Assembly: GCA_903827375.1 (NCBI GenBank) | Contig: CAIKHZ010000252.1 | Location: 1-63,391 of the forward strand | Reading direction: 5' to 3' | From: Akkermansiaceae bacterium | GTDB lineage: Bacteria > Verrucomicrobiota > Verrucomicrobiia > Verrucomicrobiales > Akkermansiaceae | Length of the DNA: 63,391 nucleotides | Shown here: positions 17,859-25,738 of the stretch, one piece after another | Numbering within the stretch: position 1 is the stretch's first letter | Layout of the letters: each line of letters starts with the position of its first letter | Notes under the pieces: generated by a model | Seen by the model: the letters and a program-made list of their open reading frames with translations, nothing else | The model's database searches: none | Told to the model about the DNA's origin: nothing | Translations under genes and position numbers: made by a program

Positions 17859-17877
17859 CAATAGGGTGTTCCCCTAG
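17859..17877 (-). promoter_or_regulatory. dyad motif copy 5 (cbpA operon)
   Basis: Minus strand CTAGGG GAAC ACCCTATTG with TATTCT at 17834-17839 in the -10 position. It controls the leftward hypothetical-cbpA-cbpM operon. Confidence 0.78.
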
Positions 17878-17910
17878 CGAGGCTGCGCCTCAGACCCAAG
17901 AGACAAGACT
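17873..17910. repeat. short repeat with gaggctgcgcctc hairpin, copy A
   Basis: cctagcgaggctgcgcctc followed by agacccaag...caagact recurs, with few changes, at 56886-56916. The core is a self-complementary hairpin. Both copies lie directly beside a dyad motif. Confidence 0.6.
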
Positions 17911-18000
17911 GGAAGACGGCTCGGCTGAGCTCGCCGAACGCCCAAGAGCCGAGAACTTGGCCTAACGACAGCAACTTTTGTATTACAAGGATTCTAATGA

Positions 18001-18019
18001 GTAGGGGAAGACCCTATAG
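18001..18019 (+). promoter_or_regulatory. dyad motif copy 6 (ABC/DUF1854 operon)
   Basis: GTAGGG GAAG ACCCTATAG facing the ABC transporter gene at 18177; divergent partner of copy 5. The -10 position holds only a weak GATTGT (18040-18045). Confidence 0.78.
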
Positions 18020-18176
18020 CAAAGATCCTGTATTTCTGAGATTGTCAGGGTTCACGAGATGCTTGCGGTTTCTTCCCCGATTCGCTATCTGCGGAGTCCT
18101 AGACCCGCTCGCTAGGGCAAAGCCATAACTTATCCCATGAATCTCATTTGACTTCCCCTATCCGGCCTTCATTCCA

Positions 18177-20468
18177 ATGCAACTTCCAGATCAGTGGCGC
18201 AATGAGATCGGCATCGTCATGGCCGAGGATGAAGCCGTGATAGGCTCTCTTGATCTAGACCTTGATCTTCGACTGCACTTTGGAGCTGGCATAGTTGTGC
18301 TCACCGACCGGCGTTTCCTTGCCAAATCTCAGAGCAGTGCGGATTGGCAGCGCTGGGATCTTAGGCCCGGCCTAGTGCTCGATCACCATGATCGCGCTGG
18401 CCTCGGGAGCCTTGAATTGCGAGATCAAAACGGCTTGCTAGCCCGCTGGCGGCATACCCAGGGCCGGGAGGCTGCGGTTCGTCGGCTCACCGAGCAATTC
18501 CAGGAATATGTGGCAGCCATCACCGAGCAGCGCCCGGTGGTTCCGCCTGCAGAGGCTGTTTGCCCGATTTGCGAGAACGCGATTCCGCTAGGCTACGAGC
18601 GTTGTCCCCTCTGCGCGAAGACGGTGCACGCTCCGCCCTCAGTGTGGACCTTGCTTCGGTTGTGGCGGTTTGCCAAACCATACAGAAACTCCTTGTTGGG
18701 GGGCTTAGTGCTGACCCTGCTGGCAACAGCGGCCACCTTGGTTGCGCCTTACTTAACGATTCCACTGATGGATCAGGTGCTAATCCCTTTTCAAAACGGT
18801 GTGCCTATCGATGTCTCTAAAGTCGAACTGTTGCTCGGCGGACTGGTCGGTGCTGCACTCCTCGCCTGGGCCCTCGACTGGACCAAAACCTATATTCTCG
18901 CCTTGGTCAGCGAAAGCATCGGCTCCGATCTTCGCACCATCACCTATGACCACCTACAGGGGCTCTCGCTCGAATACTTTGGCGGCAAACGCACCGGCGA
19001 CTTGATGGCCCGCATTTCCTCAGGCAGCGACTACATTTGCGTATTTCTCGCGTCTCATTTGTTGGATTTCATTACTGACGCTCTGATGATCGTGATGACG
19101 GCCGCCATCCTGCTATCGATCAACGCGTGGTTGGCATTGGTGACTCTGCTACCCCTGCCTTTTATCGGGTGGCTGATTCATCTTGTGCGAGATAAACTTC
19201 GTCACGGGTTTGAACAAGCCTACCGGATCTGGTCGGAAGTAACCAACGTACTCGCGGATACAATTCCCGGCGTCCGGGTCGTCAAGGCGTTCGCACAGGA
19301 AGAACGTGAGTCACAGCGGTTTCGCGACGCCAACGCCCGCAATTTGTCAGTCAACAATCGCGTCAACAAGGCGTGGTCCTTGTTTTCTCCAACTGTGAAT
19401 GTTTTCACTGAAGTGGGACTGTTGGTGGTGTGGGGTTTTGGGATTTGGCAAGTCTCGAAGCACCAGATTACGGTGGGGGTCTTGATCGCATTTCTGGCCT
19501 ACACCGGCCGGTTTTATGGGCGGCTCGGGTCCATGAGCCGGATCGTCACGGTGACCCAACGTGCAGCGGCCGGAGCAAAGCGTATATTTGATATTCTAGA
19601 CCACGTGTCGAGTGTGCCGGAGCCGAGCCAACCGCTGCACCTAGACCCGGTTATCGGGGCGATCGAACTGCGCCACGTGAGCTTCCGGTACGGCACGCAG
19701 ACTATTTTGAACGATATTAATCTAAGGCTTTCACCTGGCGAGATGATCGGTTTGGTAGGCCACAGCGGATCGGGAAAGAGCACATTGGTCAACCTGATCT
19801 GCCGATTCTATGATGTGGTGGAAGGTTCGATTAGCCTCGATGGTGTGGACATCCGTTCGTTGCCGGTGGCGGAATATCGGCGCAACATCGGGCTGGTACT
19901 GCAAGAGCCGTTTTTGTTTTTCGGCACGATCGCTGAAAACATCTCCTACGGCAAACCTAAAGCAACCCGCGAGGAGATCATTGCAGCGGCGCGTGCGGCC
20001 CATGCCCACGAATTTATCCTGCGATTGCCCCAAGGATATGACTCGCTGGTCGGCGAGCGGGGGCAGGCATTGTCCGGTGGGGAGCGCCAAAGGATCTCGA
20101 TTGCCCGTGCCCTGCTCATCGATCCTCGGATCCTGATTCTAGATGAGGCCACCTCGTCGGTCGATACCGAAACCGAACTCGAAATCCAAGCAGCCCTCGA
20201 CAACCTGATCCGCGGCCGCACCACCTTGGCGATCGCCCACCGCCTGTCCACCTTGCGGCGCGCTGACCGTTTGGTCGTGCTCGACCGCGGGCAAGTCGTG
20301 GAGGAAGGTCGCCATGAGGAACTACTTGCCAAACGGGGTGCCTATTTCCGTCTCGACCGGGCGCAAACGATGTTTTTCAACGGCGGGTCGGCATCCCCCT
20401 CCGAGGATAGCGCCCAAGACAATGACGATGAATCCGCAGCCACCAAGGCGTCACCGAAAGAAATATAG
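18177..20468 (+). CDS. ABC exporter with N-terminal zinc-ribbon extension (cyanophycin-associated type)
   Basis: A 763-residue half-transporter with permease and ATPase fused. The ATPase has Walker A GHSGSGKST (about 528), the signature [16 protein letters not shown], Walker B ILILDEATSS and an H-loop AIAHRLS. The six-helix exporter domain spans roughly 160-450. Ahead of it lie about 125 residues of soluble sequence and a zinc ribbon CPIC...CPLC near 128-145, unusual for ABC exporters. This architecture, followed directly by a DUF1854 gene, is the pair annotated elsewhere as cyanophycin-metabolism-associated; no cyanophycin synthetase is present here, so substrate remains open. Controlled by motif copy 6; spacing to the next gene is 6 bp. 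Confidence 0.9.
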   Translation: MQLPDQWRNEIGIVMAEDEAVIGSLDLDLDLRLHFGAGIVVLTDRRFLAKSQSSADWQRWDLRPGLVLDHHDRAGLGSLELRDQNGLLARWRHTQGREAAVRRLTEQFQEYVAAITEQRPVVPPAEAVCPICENAIPLGYERCPLCAKTVHAPPSVWTLLRLWRFAKPYRNSLLGGLVLTLLATAATLVAPYLTIPLMDQVLIPFQNGVPIDVSKVELLLGGLVGAALLAWALDWTKTYILALVSESIGSDLRTITYDHLQGLSLEYFGGKRTGDLMARISSGSDYICVFLASHLLDFITDALMIVMTAAILLSINAWLALVTLLPLPFIGWLIHLVRDKLRHGFEQAYRIWSEVTNVLADTIPGVRVVKAFAQEERESQRFRDANARNLSVNNRVNKAWSLFSPTVNVFTEVGLLVVWGFGIWQVSKHQITVGVLIAFLAYTGRFYGRLGSMSRIVTVTQRAAAGAKRIFDILDHVSSVPEPSQPLHLDPVIGAIELRHVSFRYGTQTILNDINLRLSPGEMIGLVGHSGSGKSTLVNLICRFYDVVEGSISLDGVDIRSLPVAEYRRNIGLVLQEPFLFFGTIAENISYGKPKATREEIIAAARAAHAHEFILRLPQGYDSLVGERGQALSGGERQRISIARALLIDPRILILDEATSSVDTETELEIQAALDNLIRGRTTLAIAHRLSTLRRADRLVVLDRGQVVEEGRHEELLAKRGAYFRLDRAQTMFFNGGSASPSEDSAQDNDDESAATKASPKEI

Positions 20469-20474
20469 CGAATC

Positions 20475-20942
20475 ATGAGCGAGACCTTTGAACTTCACCA
20501 CGACCTGTTCGGACAGTTGATTCTTACGGATAGGATTGGGTGCGAACACGTTGCCGTCGAACTGAAACGGGCCTTTCCGATTACAGCGCCGCAAGAGGGG
20601 CTCTCCGTGCTGAGCAGAGAGGGCCACGAACTCGCATGGATCACCAGCCTCACTAACCTAACGGAGCAAACTCGTCGGGCGTTAGAAGATGAATTGGCAC
20701 TAAGCGAGTTCATGCCGGAGATCCTGCGGGTGTGCAGGGTTTCCGGGTATGCCACCCCTTGCACCTGGCAAGTTGAGACAGACCGCGGCAATACCAGTCT
20801 GGTGCTCAATGCCGAGGACGACATCCGGCGCTTGGCCACACCCGCATTATTGATCGTTGATGGCCGAGGCATTCAATTCTTGATCACAGACCCACACGCG
20901 TTGGATGCCACCAGTCGCAAGATCCTCGACAGGTTTCTGTGA
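20475..20942 (+). CDS. DUF1854 family protein, partner of the ABC exporter
   Basis: A 155-residue soluble protein with no signal peptide. The pattern DLFGQLILTDRIG, AFPITAPQEGLSVLSREGHE, ELALSEFMPEILRV and a C-terminal ATPALLIVDGRGIQFLITD fits DUF1854, a family repeatedly found next to ABC exporters of the preceding type. The two genes are 6 bp apart and surely co-transcribed. Function is unknown; a regulatory or cargo-recruiting role for the exporter is a guess. Its end is 4 bp from the end of the convergent SbmA/YddA-like gene. Confidence 0.8.
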   Translation: MSETFELHHDLFGQLILTDRIGCEHVAVELKRAFPITAPQEGLSVLSREGHELAWITSLTNLTEQTRRALEDELALSEFMPEILRVCRVSGYATPCTWQVETDRGNTSLVLNAEDDIRRLATPALLIVDGRGIQFLITDPHALDATSRKILDRFL

Positions 20943-20946
20943 TGGG

Positions 20947-22698
20947 CTACAGTTGCAAGAACGATCCCGACGGATTCTGAGTCATCTCCCAGGCTCCTGC
21001 GCTCTTCAATTGCAGCAGGCGCTCATGGAACTGCACAAGAGTCTCGCGGTGGCCAACGCTGATGAAGCCGATGTTTGACTCAAGCACAAGTTCGTAAATG
21101 CGCCTTTGATTATCTTCGTCGAGGGCACTGGTCGCTTCATCCAGAAAAACAAACCTGGGTCGGCGCAGGAATAGGCGGGCAAAGGCGACGCGCTGTTGTT
21201 CCCCAAGGGAAAGTACGTTCGTCCAGTCGATAGCCCTATCAAGATCACCATCAACACGGGCGAGTACGTCAGCAAGGTTCACCATCCCGATGACCCTGAG
21301 GATCTCTTCGTCATCAGCGCGCCTATCATGGGCGGGGTAGTGCAATTGATCGCGCAGGGATCCTGGCACCATATAGGGTCTCTGCGGGAGGAACATGAGA
21401 TGATGCAACGCAGGACGTTCGAGGGTTCCCTGGCCACTGGGCCACAAGCCGGCGATCGTTCGAATAATGGAACTCTTGCCCGATCCGCTGGCACCCATAA
21501 TAATGATGCTTTGCTTGGACTGCAGTTCGAAGCATAGGTCCTTTGCGAGCAATCTTCCGCCGTCCGGGGTCAGTACGGTGAGCTTGTCAAGCCTTACCTT
21601 GCTGCTGGTCTCGTCGAGCCGATGCACACCTTCGCGGGCGGAGCGTTCTTCCTCAGCGTCGAAATCATCGAGGTCATCCCACAAGATGCCCAGGCGCTGA
21701 ATACCGGCAAGATAGGAGCTGAGGCCCTCGAAGTTATCTGCGATGATCGACACCGAACCGAGTACCTGCGCAAAGGCACCGAGGGTTTGTGTCACCACTC
21801 CGAAAGGGATTCTGCCGCTCATGAACAAGGGTGCCACGATCAAGATCGGCACGATGAGCGCGAGATAATTATAGCTGTTGCGGAAGAAGCCAAGGTTGCG
21901 GTTCCACACGATGATCGAGCGCATGTTGGCCACCACAGCTCCGAGTCGGTGGCAGAGGTCAACATGTTCGCGCTTTTCACCCCGATAAAATGCGATCGAC
22001 TCCGCATTGTCACGCACCCGGACCAGACCGTAGCGCAAATCGGCCTCCTTTTGATACCTTTCATAATGCAGGCCAACCAGCCTCCTAGCTATAACAAAGC
22101 ACATGAAGGTGCCGGCGGTCGCGTAAGCCAAGGCGACGCCGACGAGCGTGCCGGAGATGCTCCAGAGCACGCCGAGGAAGCCCACCAAGGTCATCACCGA
22201 GGTGACGACCATCATGGCGTAGCTGAGGGAATCAAGTGTGAAGTTGCGAACGTCTTCGCTGATTCGTTGGTCCGGGTTGTCAATACTCTCGGAGCCACGC
22301 AAGCGGTAGTAGGCGCGGTTGTTGAAATAGCGTTTGATGAGATGCTGAGCCAGCCATTCGCGCCATAGCAACGCCAGCGACTGTTCTGACACCCGGTAGA
22401 AGACATTGATTACAACCGCGACGACGAAGGTTCCCAAATACCTGCCCATCGCGCCCCAATAGGCGGGGCCGTCCTTTTTCTCGATGGCCGTCATGAGGTC
22501 GCGTCCCGCGTAGCTTGTAAGCACCGTGACCCCGACATATGCTACTGACAGCACCAGCAACACGGTTAACAGCCCGCGTGCTCTGCCACGTCGTTCCGAT
22601 TTAAAGAACGCCTTGGTGATTTGAAAGAGCTGACGTGCAGTCTTGCCCAAATTCTCCTTGGCGATATGGCTAAGTGGTGTGCGCGGCGCTTGACTCAT
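20947..22698 (-). CDS. SbmA/BacA-YddA-like ABC transporter (fused permease-ATPase)
   Basis: Inner-membrane ABC protein of 583 residues from ATG 22698 (a TTG at 22722 is possible). The membrane domain has ABC_membrane_2 hallmarks (WREWLAQHLIKRYFNNRAYYRL, IDNPDQRISEDVRNFT), shared with E. coli YddA, SbmA/BacA and peroxisomal ABCD proteins. The ATPase has Walker A MGASGSGKSS, a FLPQRPYMVPGSLRDQL Q-loop region, signature LSLGEQQRVAFARL and FVFLDEATSALDE. Relatives import peptides or move long-chain fatty acyl compounds. It is convergent with the DUF1854 gene; I see no dyad motif directly before it. Confidence 0.9.
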   Translation of the reverse strand: MSQAPRTPLSHIAKENLGKTARQLFQITKAFFKSERRGRARGLLTVLLVLSVAYVGVTVLTSYAGRDLMTAIEKKDGPAYWGAMGRYLGTFVVAVVINVFYRVSEQSLALLWREWLAQHLIKRYFNNRAYYRLRGSESIDNPDQRISEDVRNFTLDSLSYAMMVVTSVMTLVGFLGVLWSISGTLVGVALAYATAGTFMCFVIARRLVGLHYERYQKEADLRYGLVRVRDNAESIAFYRGEKREHVDLCHRLGAVVANMRSIIVWNRNLGFFRNSYNYLALIVPILIVAPLFMSGRIPFGVVTQTLGAFAQVLGSVSIIADNFEGLSSYLAGIQRLGILWDDLDDFDAEEERSAREGVHRLDETSSKVRLDKLTVLTPDGGRLLAKDLCFELQSKQSIIIMGASGSGKSSIIRTIAGLWPSGQGTLERPALHHLMFLPQRPYMVPGSLRDQLHYPAHDRRADDEEILRVIGMVNLADVLARVDGDLDRAIDWTNVLSLGEQQRVAFARLFLRRPRFVFLDEATSALDEDNQRRIYELVLESNIGFISVGHRETLVQFHERLLQLKSAGAWEMTQNPSGSFLQL

Positions 22699-22832
22699 GG
22701 AAATGGGTACTCGTGTAATCAATGGGCACGACTCAGCGACCTATTGCATCCGATCAGTTATCAAGCAAAGGGCGTTGCCGACGGACCTGCTAGGGTGGTC
22801 AGCAACGCCACTGCTCGAAAACAAGAAAGCTT

Positions 22833-22979
22833 TTAGTGGGTTGCTCGTTCAATATGTTCGCCGGCGTTCTCAACATCTCGTCCGGCGCCCCGAACGGTGT
22901 TGCGGCAGCTTGCGCTGAAAAGCGAGATCAATGCGGCTGCGAGTAAAAGCAGGGTCAGACGATTGCGTGATAGTTTCAT
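22833..22979 (-). CDS. entericidin-like small lipoprotein
   Basis: A 48-residue lipoprotein: MKLSRNRLTLLLLAAALISL, lipobox FSASC with Cys25, then a tail RNTVRGAGRDVENAGEHIER. Size, lipobox and the GxGxDVENAG-like helix match the entericidin EcnA/EcnB family, small stress lipoproteins (EcnB of E. coli is a stationary-phase bacteriolytic lipoprotein). It is too small for routine gene calling. Motif copy 7 lies about 80 bp upstream with a TTAGAT -10, and a partly paired GGCGTTGC/GCAACGCC hairpin at 22768-22806 follows the stop and may end the transcript. Confidence 0.85.
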   Translation of the reverse strand: MKLSRNRLTLLLLAAALISLFSASCRNTVRGAGRDVENAGEHIERATH

Positions 22980-23060
22980 AATGACTGTGTTCTGTTTGTT
23001 TGTTTGTTACTTGTGTGTTCTTAATTGCGTGTTCAATCTAATCAAAGCATGGACCTGAGT

Positions 23061-23079
23061 CGATGGGGTGATTCCCTAC
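23061..23079 (-). promoter_or_regulatory. dyad motif copy 7 (entericidin gene)
   Basis: Minus strand GTAGGG AATC ACCCCATCG, with TTAGAT at 23036-23041 in the standard -10 position. Confidence 0.87.
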
Positions 23080-23133
23080 TTTTTAGCTAGCCGCCTATAT
23101 CTGCAAGCAGGTGGGCATGCCGGCGGAGCGAAT

Positions 23134-23265
23134 TCTGCTTGGCTCGCAGTCTCACCTCTGGCGGGTGCTCTCGGATTCGTCCGGCTGCCGCCTATCTACT
23201 GGCTATACTTGGTCCTCATGTTGCTAGGCTGCGCGATCTTTACCCAGATGGTCAAAATGTGGCTT
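23134..23265 (+). pseudogene. 3' relic of an MgtA-type Mg2+ P-type ATPase
   Basis: The frame reads SPLAGALGFVRLPPIYWLYL then VLMLLGCAIFTQMVKMWL, matching the last two membrane helices of magnesium-translocating P-type ATPases (usual form PLPxxYWxxLxxxLLGYxxLTQxVKxW). No other part of the roughly 900-residue family is present. The fragment ends 8 bp before motif copy 8. Confidence 0.6.
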
Positions 23266-23272
23266 GGTCTGG

Positions 23273-23291
23273 GTAGGGATACACCCCATAG
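23273..23291 (+). promoter_or_regulatory. dyad motif copy 8 (DUF883 gene)
   Basis: GTAGGG ATAC ACCCCATAG, 78 bp before ATG 23369 and divergent from copy 7. Only a weak -10 (GATGTT at 23312-23317). Confidence 0.87.
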
Positions 23292-23368
23292 CAGCAAATG
23301 CGCTCATCGTCGATGTTGGTGATGGAAGCCGGATCGAAGAGATCCCAACCTTAAATAAAAATGATACC

Positions 23369-23674
23369 ATGAACAAAACAGCACAAGCTATCTGCAATGA
23401 TATGGAACAACTCGCTGAGGACGCAGGCGCACTGCTGACGGCGACTGCCGGGGTGGCCGAAGACCATGTCGGGGAAGCGCGCAAGCGTCTTGCAGCGGGA
23501 TTGGACCGCATCGGGGAAGCATATGCCGTCGCCCGCGGAAAAGCAATTCACGGATCGCACGCTGCGGACGTGGCGCTGCGTGGCAATCTCTATCAAGTAG
23601 TTGGGATCAGCATCGTGGCCGGTGCGCTCTTCGGGTTTTTCCTTGCCACCCAGTGCCCATGTCGGCGGGACTAG
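23369..23674 (+). CDS. DUF883 (ElaB/YqjD-type) membrane-anchored protein
   Basis: A 101-residue protein with an amphipathic Ala-rich coiled region (EQLAEDAGALLTATAGVAED, then HVGEARKRLAAGLDRIGEAY) and a C-terminal transmembrane anchor (YQVVGISIVAGALFGFFLA). This is the DUF883 layout of ElaB and YqjD, tail-anchored inner-membrane proteins that in E. coli bind ribosomes in stationary phase. The start at 23369 is chosen because the family begins here; upstream codons cover the motif. It ends with a cysteine pair (QCPCRRD), not usual for the family. Head-to-head with the entericidin gene, each with its own motif copy. Confidence 0.85.
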   Translation: MNKTAQAICNDMEQLAEDAGALLTATAGVAEDHVGEARKRLAAGLDRIGEAYAVARGKAIHGSHAADVALRGNLYQVVGISIVAGALFGFFLATQCPCRRD

Positions 23675-23694
23675 AGTCCTTGTGAGGCGAAAGA

Positions 23695-23902
23695 TCAGAA
23701 CTCAGTGTTCGACCTCACGAGCGCCACAGGGTCGAGCAAGCTCAATTCTCTGAAATGCGAGGTCTGCCCCTATCGATCGATGGGGGCAGTCCTCGCATTT
23801 CAACATTTGTTTGAGGCATTGCGCTTCCGCCCAAAGCGGAAGGTTAGTGAATCTGACTTGTTCGCTCCGTTGTAGAAAGCGAGGTCGAACATTGAGTTCT
23901 GA
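23695..23902. repeat. MITE-like palindromic element with 22-bp inverted ends
   Basis: Near-identical inverted ends (23695-23716 and 23881-23902, gaactcagtgttcgacctc and its complement with one change) flank about 165 bp containing a 50-bp near-perfect palindrome (23752-23801) and a smaller hairpin (23824-23842). No coding potential. The right half recurs at 55586-55715. It is probably a non-autonomous mobile element or a REP/BIME-like structural repeat. Confidence 0.7.
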
Positions 23903-24001
23903 GGGTGCTTTCGTTAGGTCTAGTTTTCCAGAACCGGATCGATTGACGATTGATGCTTACTGACCGAACTGCAGCTTGAACGACAAAAGAGAGCAAAGAT
24001 G

Positions 24002-24068
24002 AACCACAAGGAGCACAGAGAACACAAAGCAATTGGCCCTTTTTGTGATCTTTGCGTTCTCTGTGGTT
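24002..24068. repeat. 67-bp hairpin repeat, copy A
   Basis: An imperfect inverted repeat (aaccacaagg... with ...ctctgtggtt). The right arm 24039-24068 is identical over 30 bp, inverted, to 55522-55551. The interval 23903-24110 holds no gene. Confidence 0.75.
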
Positions 24069-24110
24069 AAATCATTTGCATTCCAACCCAAGGATTCCTC
24101 AGTATTGGTA

Positions 24111-25652
24111 TCAGATTGAGTTCAGGAATTCGACCAGAGCGCGGCGCATCTGATCATCTCGGATCACGAAGGGATGGGCCGGACCGATGGTGACGGGCTT
24201 ACGATAGATCGCGCTTGCGGGTACCAAGCGTGCCGGATTGAGCAGGTCGTCGAGGGTTGGCACCGATTGATCGTGCAGGTAGGGAGCTGTGGCGTAGAGG
24301 CTCATCAGGGTAGTGACGCGAATACCACCGGAGTCCTTCATTCGGTTGGTGGGGGGGCCATTGGAACCGAGGGCATCAAACGGGATCACTCGCTGGTTGG
24401 TGTAAAGGCCCAGACTGGGATCGTGACAAGTGTCGCAGCGGGCCTCAAAGAACACCTTGCGGCCAAATTCAGCTTGTACCGGGTCCACATTTGGATTCTT
24501 GATAGGCTTGAGGGTGGTCAGGTAGCAGCATAGCGACAAGGAGATTTTCAGGGTGGCCATATAGGGTGAGCCCTGCATCAGCCATGCGTTAGAGTGGCGC
24601 TGGTACTCTGGCATCGGAATTCCGGCGCTGGACCACAAGCGCATTCCGTGGATTCCACGCGCCAGCATGATGGCGGTGGGATTTTCCACACCATCGGGGA
24701 AGAACCGGAATGAGAGGTCGGCAGTGCCCGGGGGCCAGCGCTCAGCCTGCAAGCGCATGTCCTCGGGAAGATTGTCGGCGGTCGCGATGAGTTTGCCGAA
24801 TTGAAGCGTGCTGGACGGCAAGCCCGGGACAATCTTGCCGGTGGCCGGGTCGCGCCCGGTATGGCAGAAGGCACATGAGTAACCCACCCGGAATTGGCCA
24901 TCCATGCCATGCTGTAACCTAACCCCGACGATTGGTGTTTTCATGGAAAACCGATCTGCCTCGCCCTCATCGACTTCGTTGGCGCGCGGCAGGAAGCCGT
25001 ATTTTTTCCACCGCAGTGGATCTCCCGCGATCTTGGTGCGCGGAATATTGAGTTTAGAAGACGCCTGCTCATTGAGCTGGGTCCAGCCAAAGAAGATCGC
25101 GTGACCGAGTTTGATGTTCTCCTCCTGGCCGAGAACTTGGAACGCGATGCCTTTGGATGCGCGTGGATTGCGGGTGACCGTCCGGAAGCTACCATTGGGA
25201 GTTATCTCGGTACGCAGGTAGTCCCAGAGCACCACATTGACGTCGCCAGATGTGCAGTGAATCGGAACCGTGAAGCGGATTTTGCTGTCGCTCCACTCCA
25301 GCACTTCCACCATGGGTTGGGCCTCGGTGAGATTGATGCTTACGGCGTTTAGACCCTGCGCGGACCCGAAGCCGTGCCCGGTGACGCTCACCACCGTGCC
25401 TGGTGGGCCCTCGCGTGGGTTGACGTCCCCAATCACCGGATCCTTGTCACCAGAGGGCACCATCTCACTGGCATAGGCATCCAGAATCGCGTCGCCGATC
25501 TTGGTAACATCGGTGGGGAGCTGAATCGCAGGCATCTTTGCCGGTGCTTCGGGGTAAATCAGCTTCTTGATCAGATCGATGGGCCGGAAGCCCGAGTTGC
25601 CAAAGATCACCACCATCATCAGTGCCAGTTGTATAGCTCGATTGTTTTTCAT
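24111..25652 (-). CDS. di-haem cytochrome c with IPT/TIG domain
   Basis: Exported 513-residue protein. After an N-terminal signal or anchor comes an IPT/TIG immunoglobulin-like domain (about 72-160, PREGPPGTVVSVTGHGFGSA). Two haem-attachment sites follow, CAFCH and CDTCH, the second in a FGRKVFFEARCDTCHDPS context typical of the C-terminal half of di-haem cytochrome c peroxidase/MauG-like proteins. A periplasmic redox role is likely; a MauG-like oxidative tailoring or peroxidase role is a guess. Last gene of the polyketide locus, but it has its own motif copy (25714-25732), so it can be transcribed separately. Confidence 0.8.
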   Translation of the reverse strand: MKNNRAIQLALMMVVIFGNSGFRPIDLIKKLIYPEAPAKMPAIQLPTDVTKIGDAILDAYASEMVPSGDKDPVIGDVNPREGPPGTVVSVTGHGFGSAQGLNAVSINLTEAQPMVEVLEWSDSKIRFTVPIHCTSGDVNVVLWDYLRTEITPNGSFRTVTRNPRASKGIAFQVLGQEENIKLGHAIFFGWTQLNEQASSKLNIPRTKIAGDPLRWKKYGFLPRANEVDEGEADRFSMKTPIVGVRLQHGMDGQFRVGYSCAFCHTGRDPATGKIVPGLPSSTLQFGKLIATADNLPEDMRLQAERWPPGTADLSFRFFPDGVENPTAIMLARGIHGMRLWSSAGIPMPEYQRHSNAWLMQGSPYMATLKISLSLCCYLTTLKPIKNPNVDPVQAEFGRKVFFEARCDTCHDPSLGLYTNQRVIPFDALGSNGPPTNRMKDSGGIRVTTLMSLYATAPYLHDQSVPTLDDLLNPARLVPASAIYRKPVTIGPAHPFVIRDDQMRRALVEFLNSI

Positions 25653-25713
25653 AGTTTGATAGGATATCTGTTGAAGTCAATAGTATTAGTGTTAGAATGA
25701 AGACTAGTTATGC

Positions 25714-25732
25714 CAATTGGGTATTTCCCCAC
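25714..25732 (-). promoter_or_regulatory. dyad motif copy 9, degenerate (di-haem cytochrome gene)
   Basis: Minus strand GTGGGG AAAT ACCCAATTG, with TAACAC at 25689-25694 where the -10 is expected. Two bases differ from consensus, but position and direction fit. Confidence 0.6.
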
Positions 25733-25738
25733 CGGTGA

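Noticed and set aside
21622-22368. 248-codon open frame antisense to the SbmA/YddA-like ABC gene
   Set aside because: Antisense to a well-supported coding region, with His/Glu-rich non-protein composition.
23695-23902. Considered as an insertion sequence or a CRISPR-like array
   Set aside because: No transposase frame and no regularly spaced repeats; only inverted ends and hairpins.
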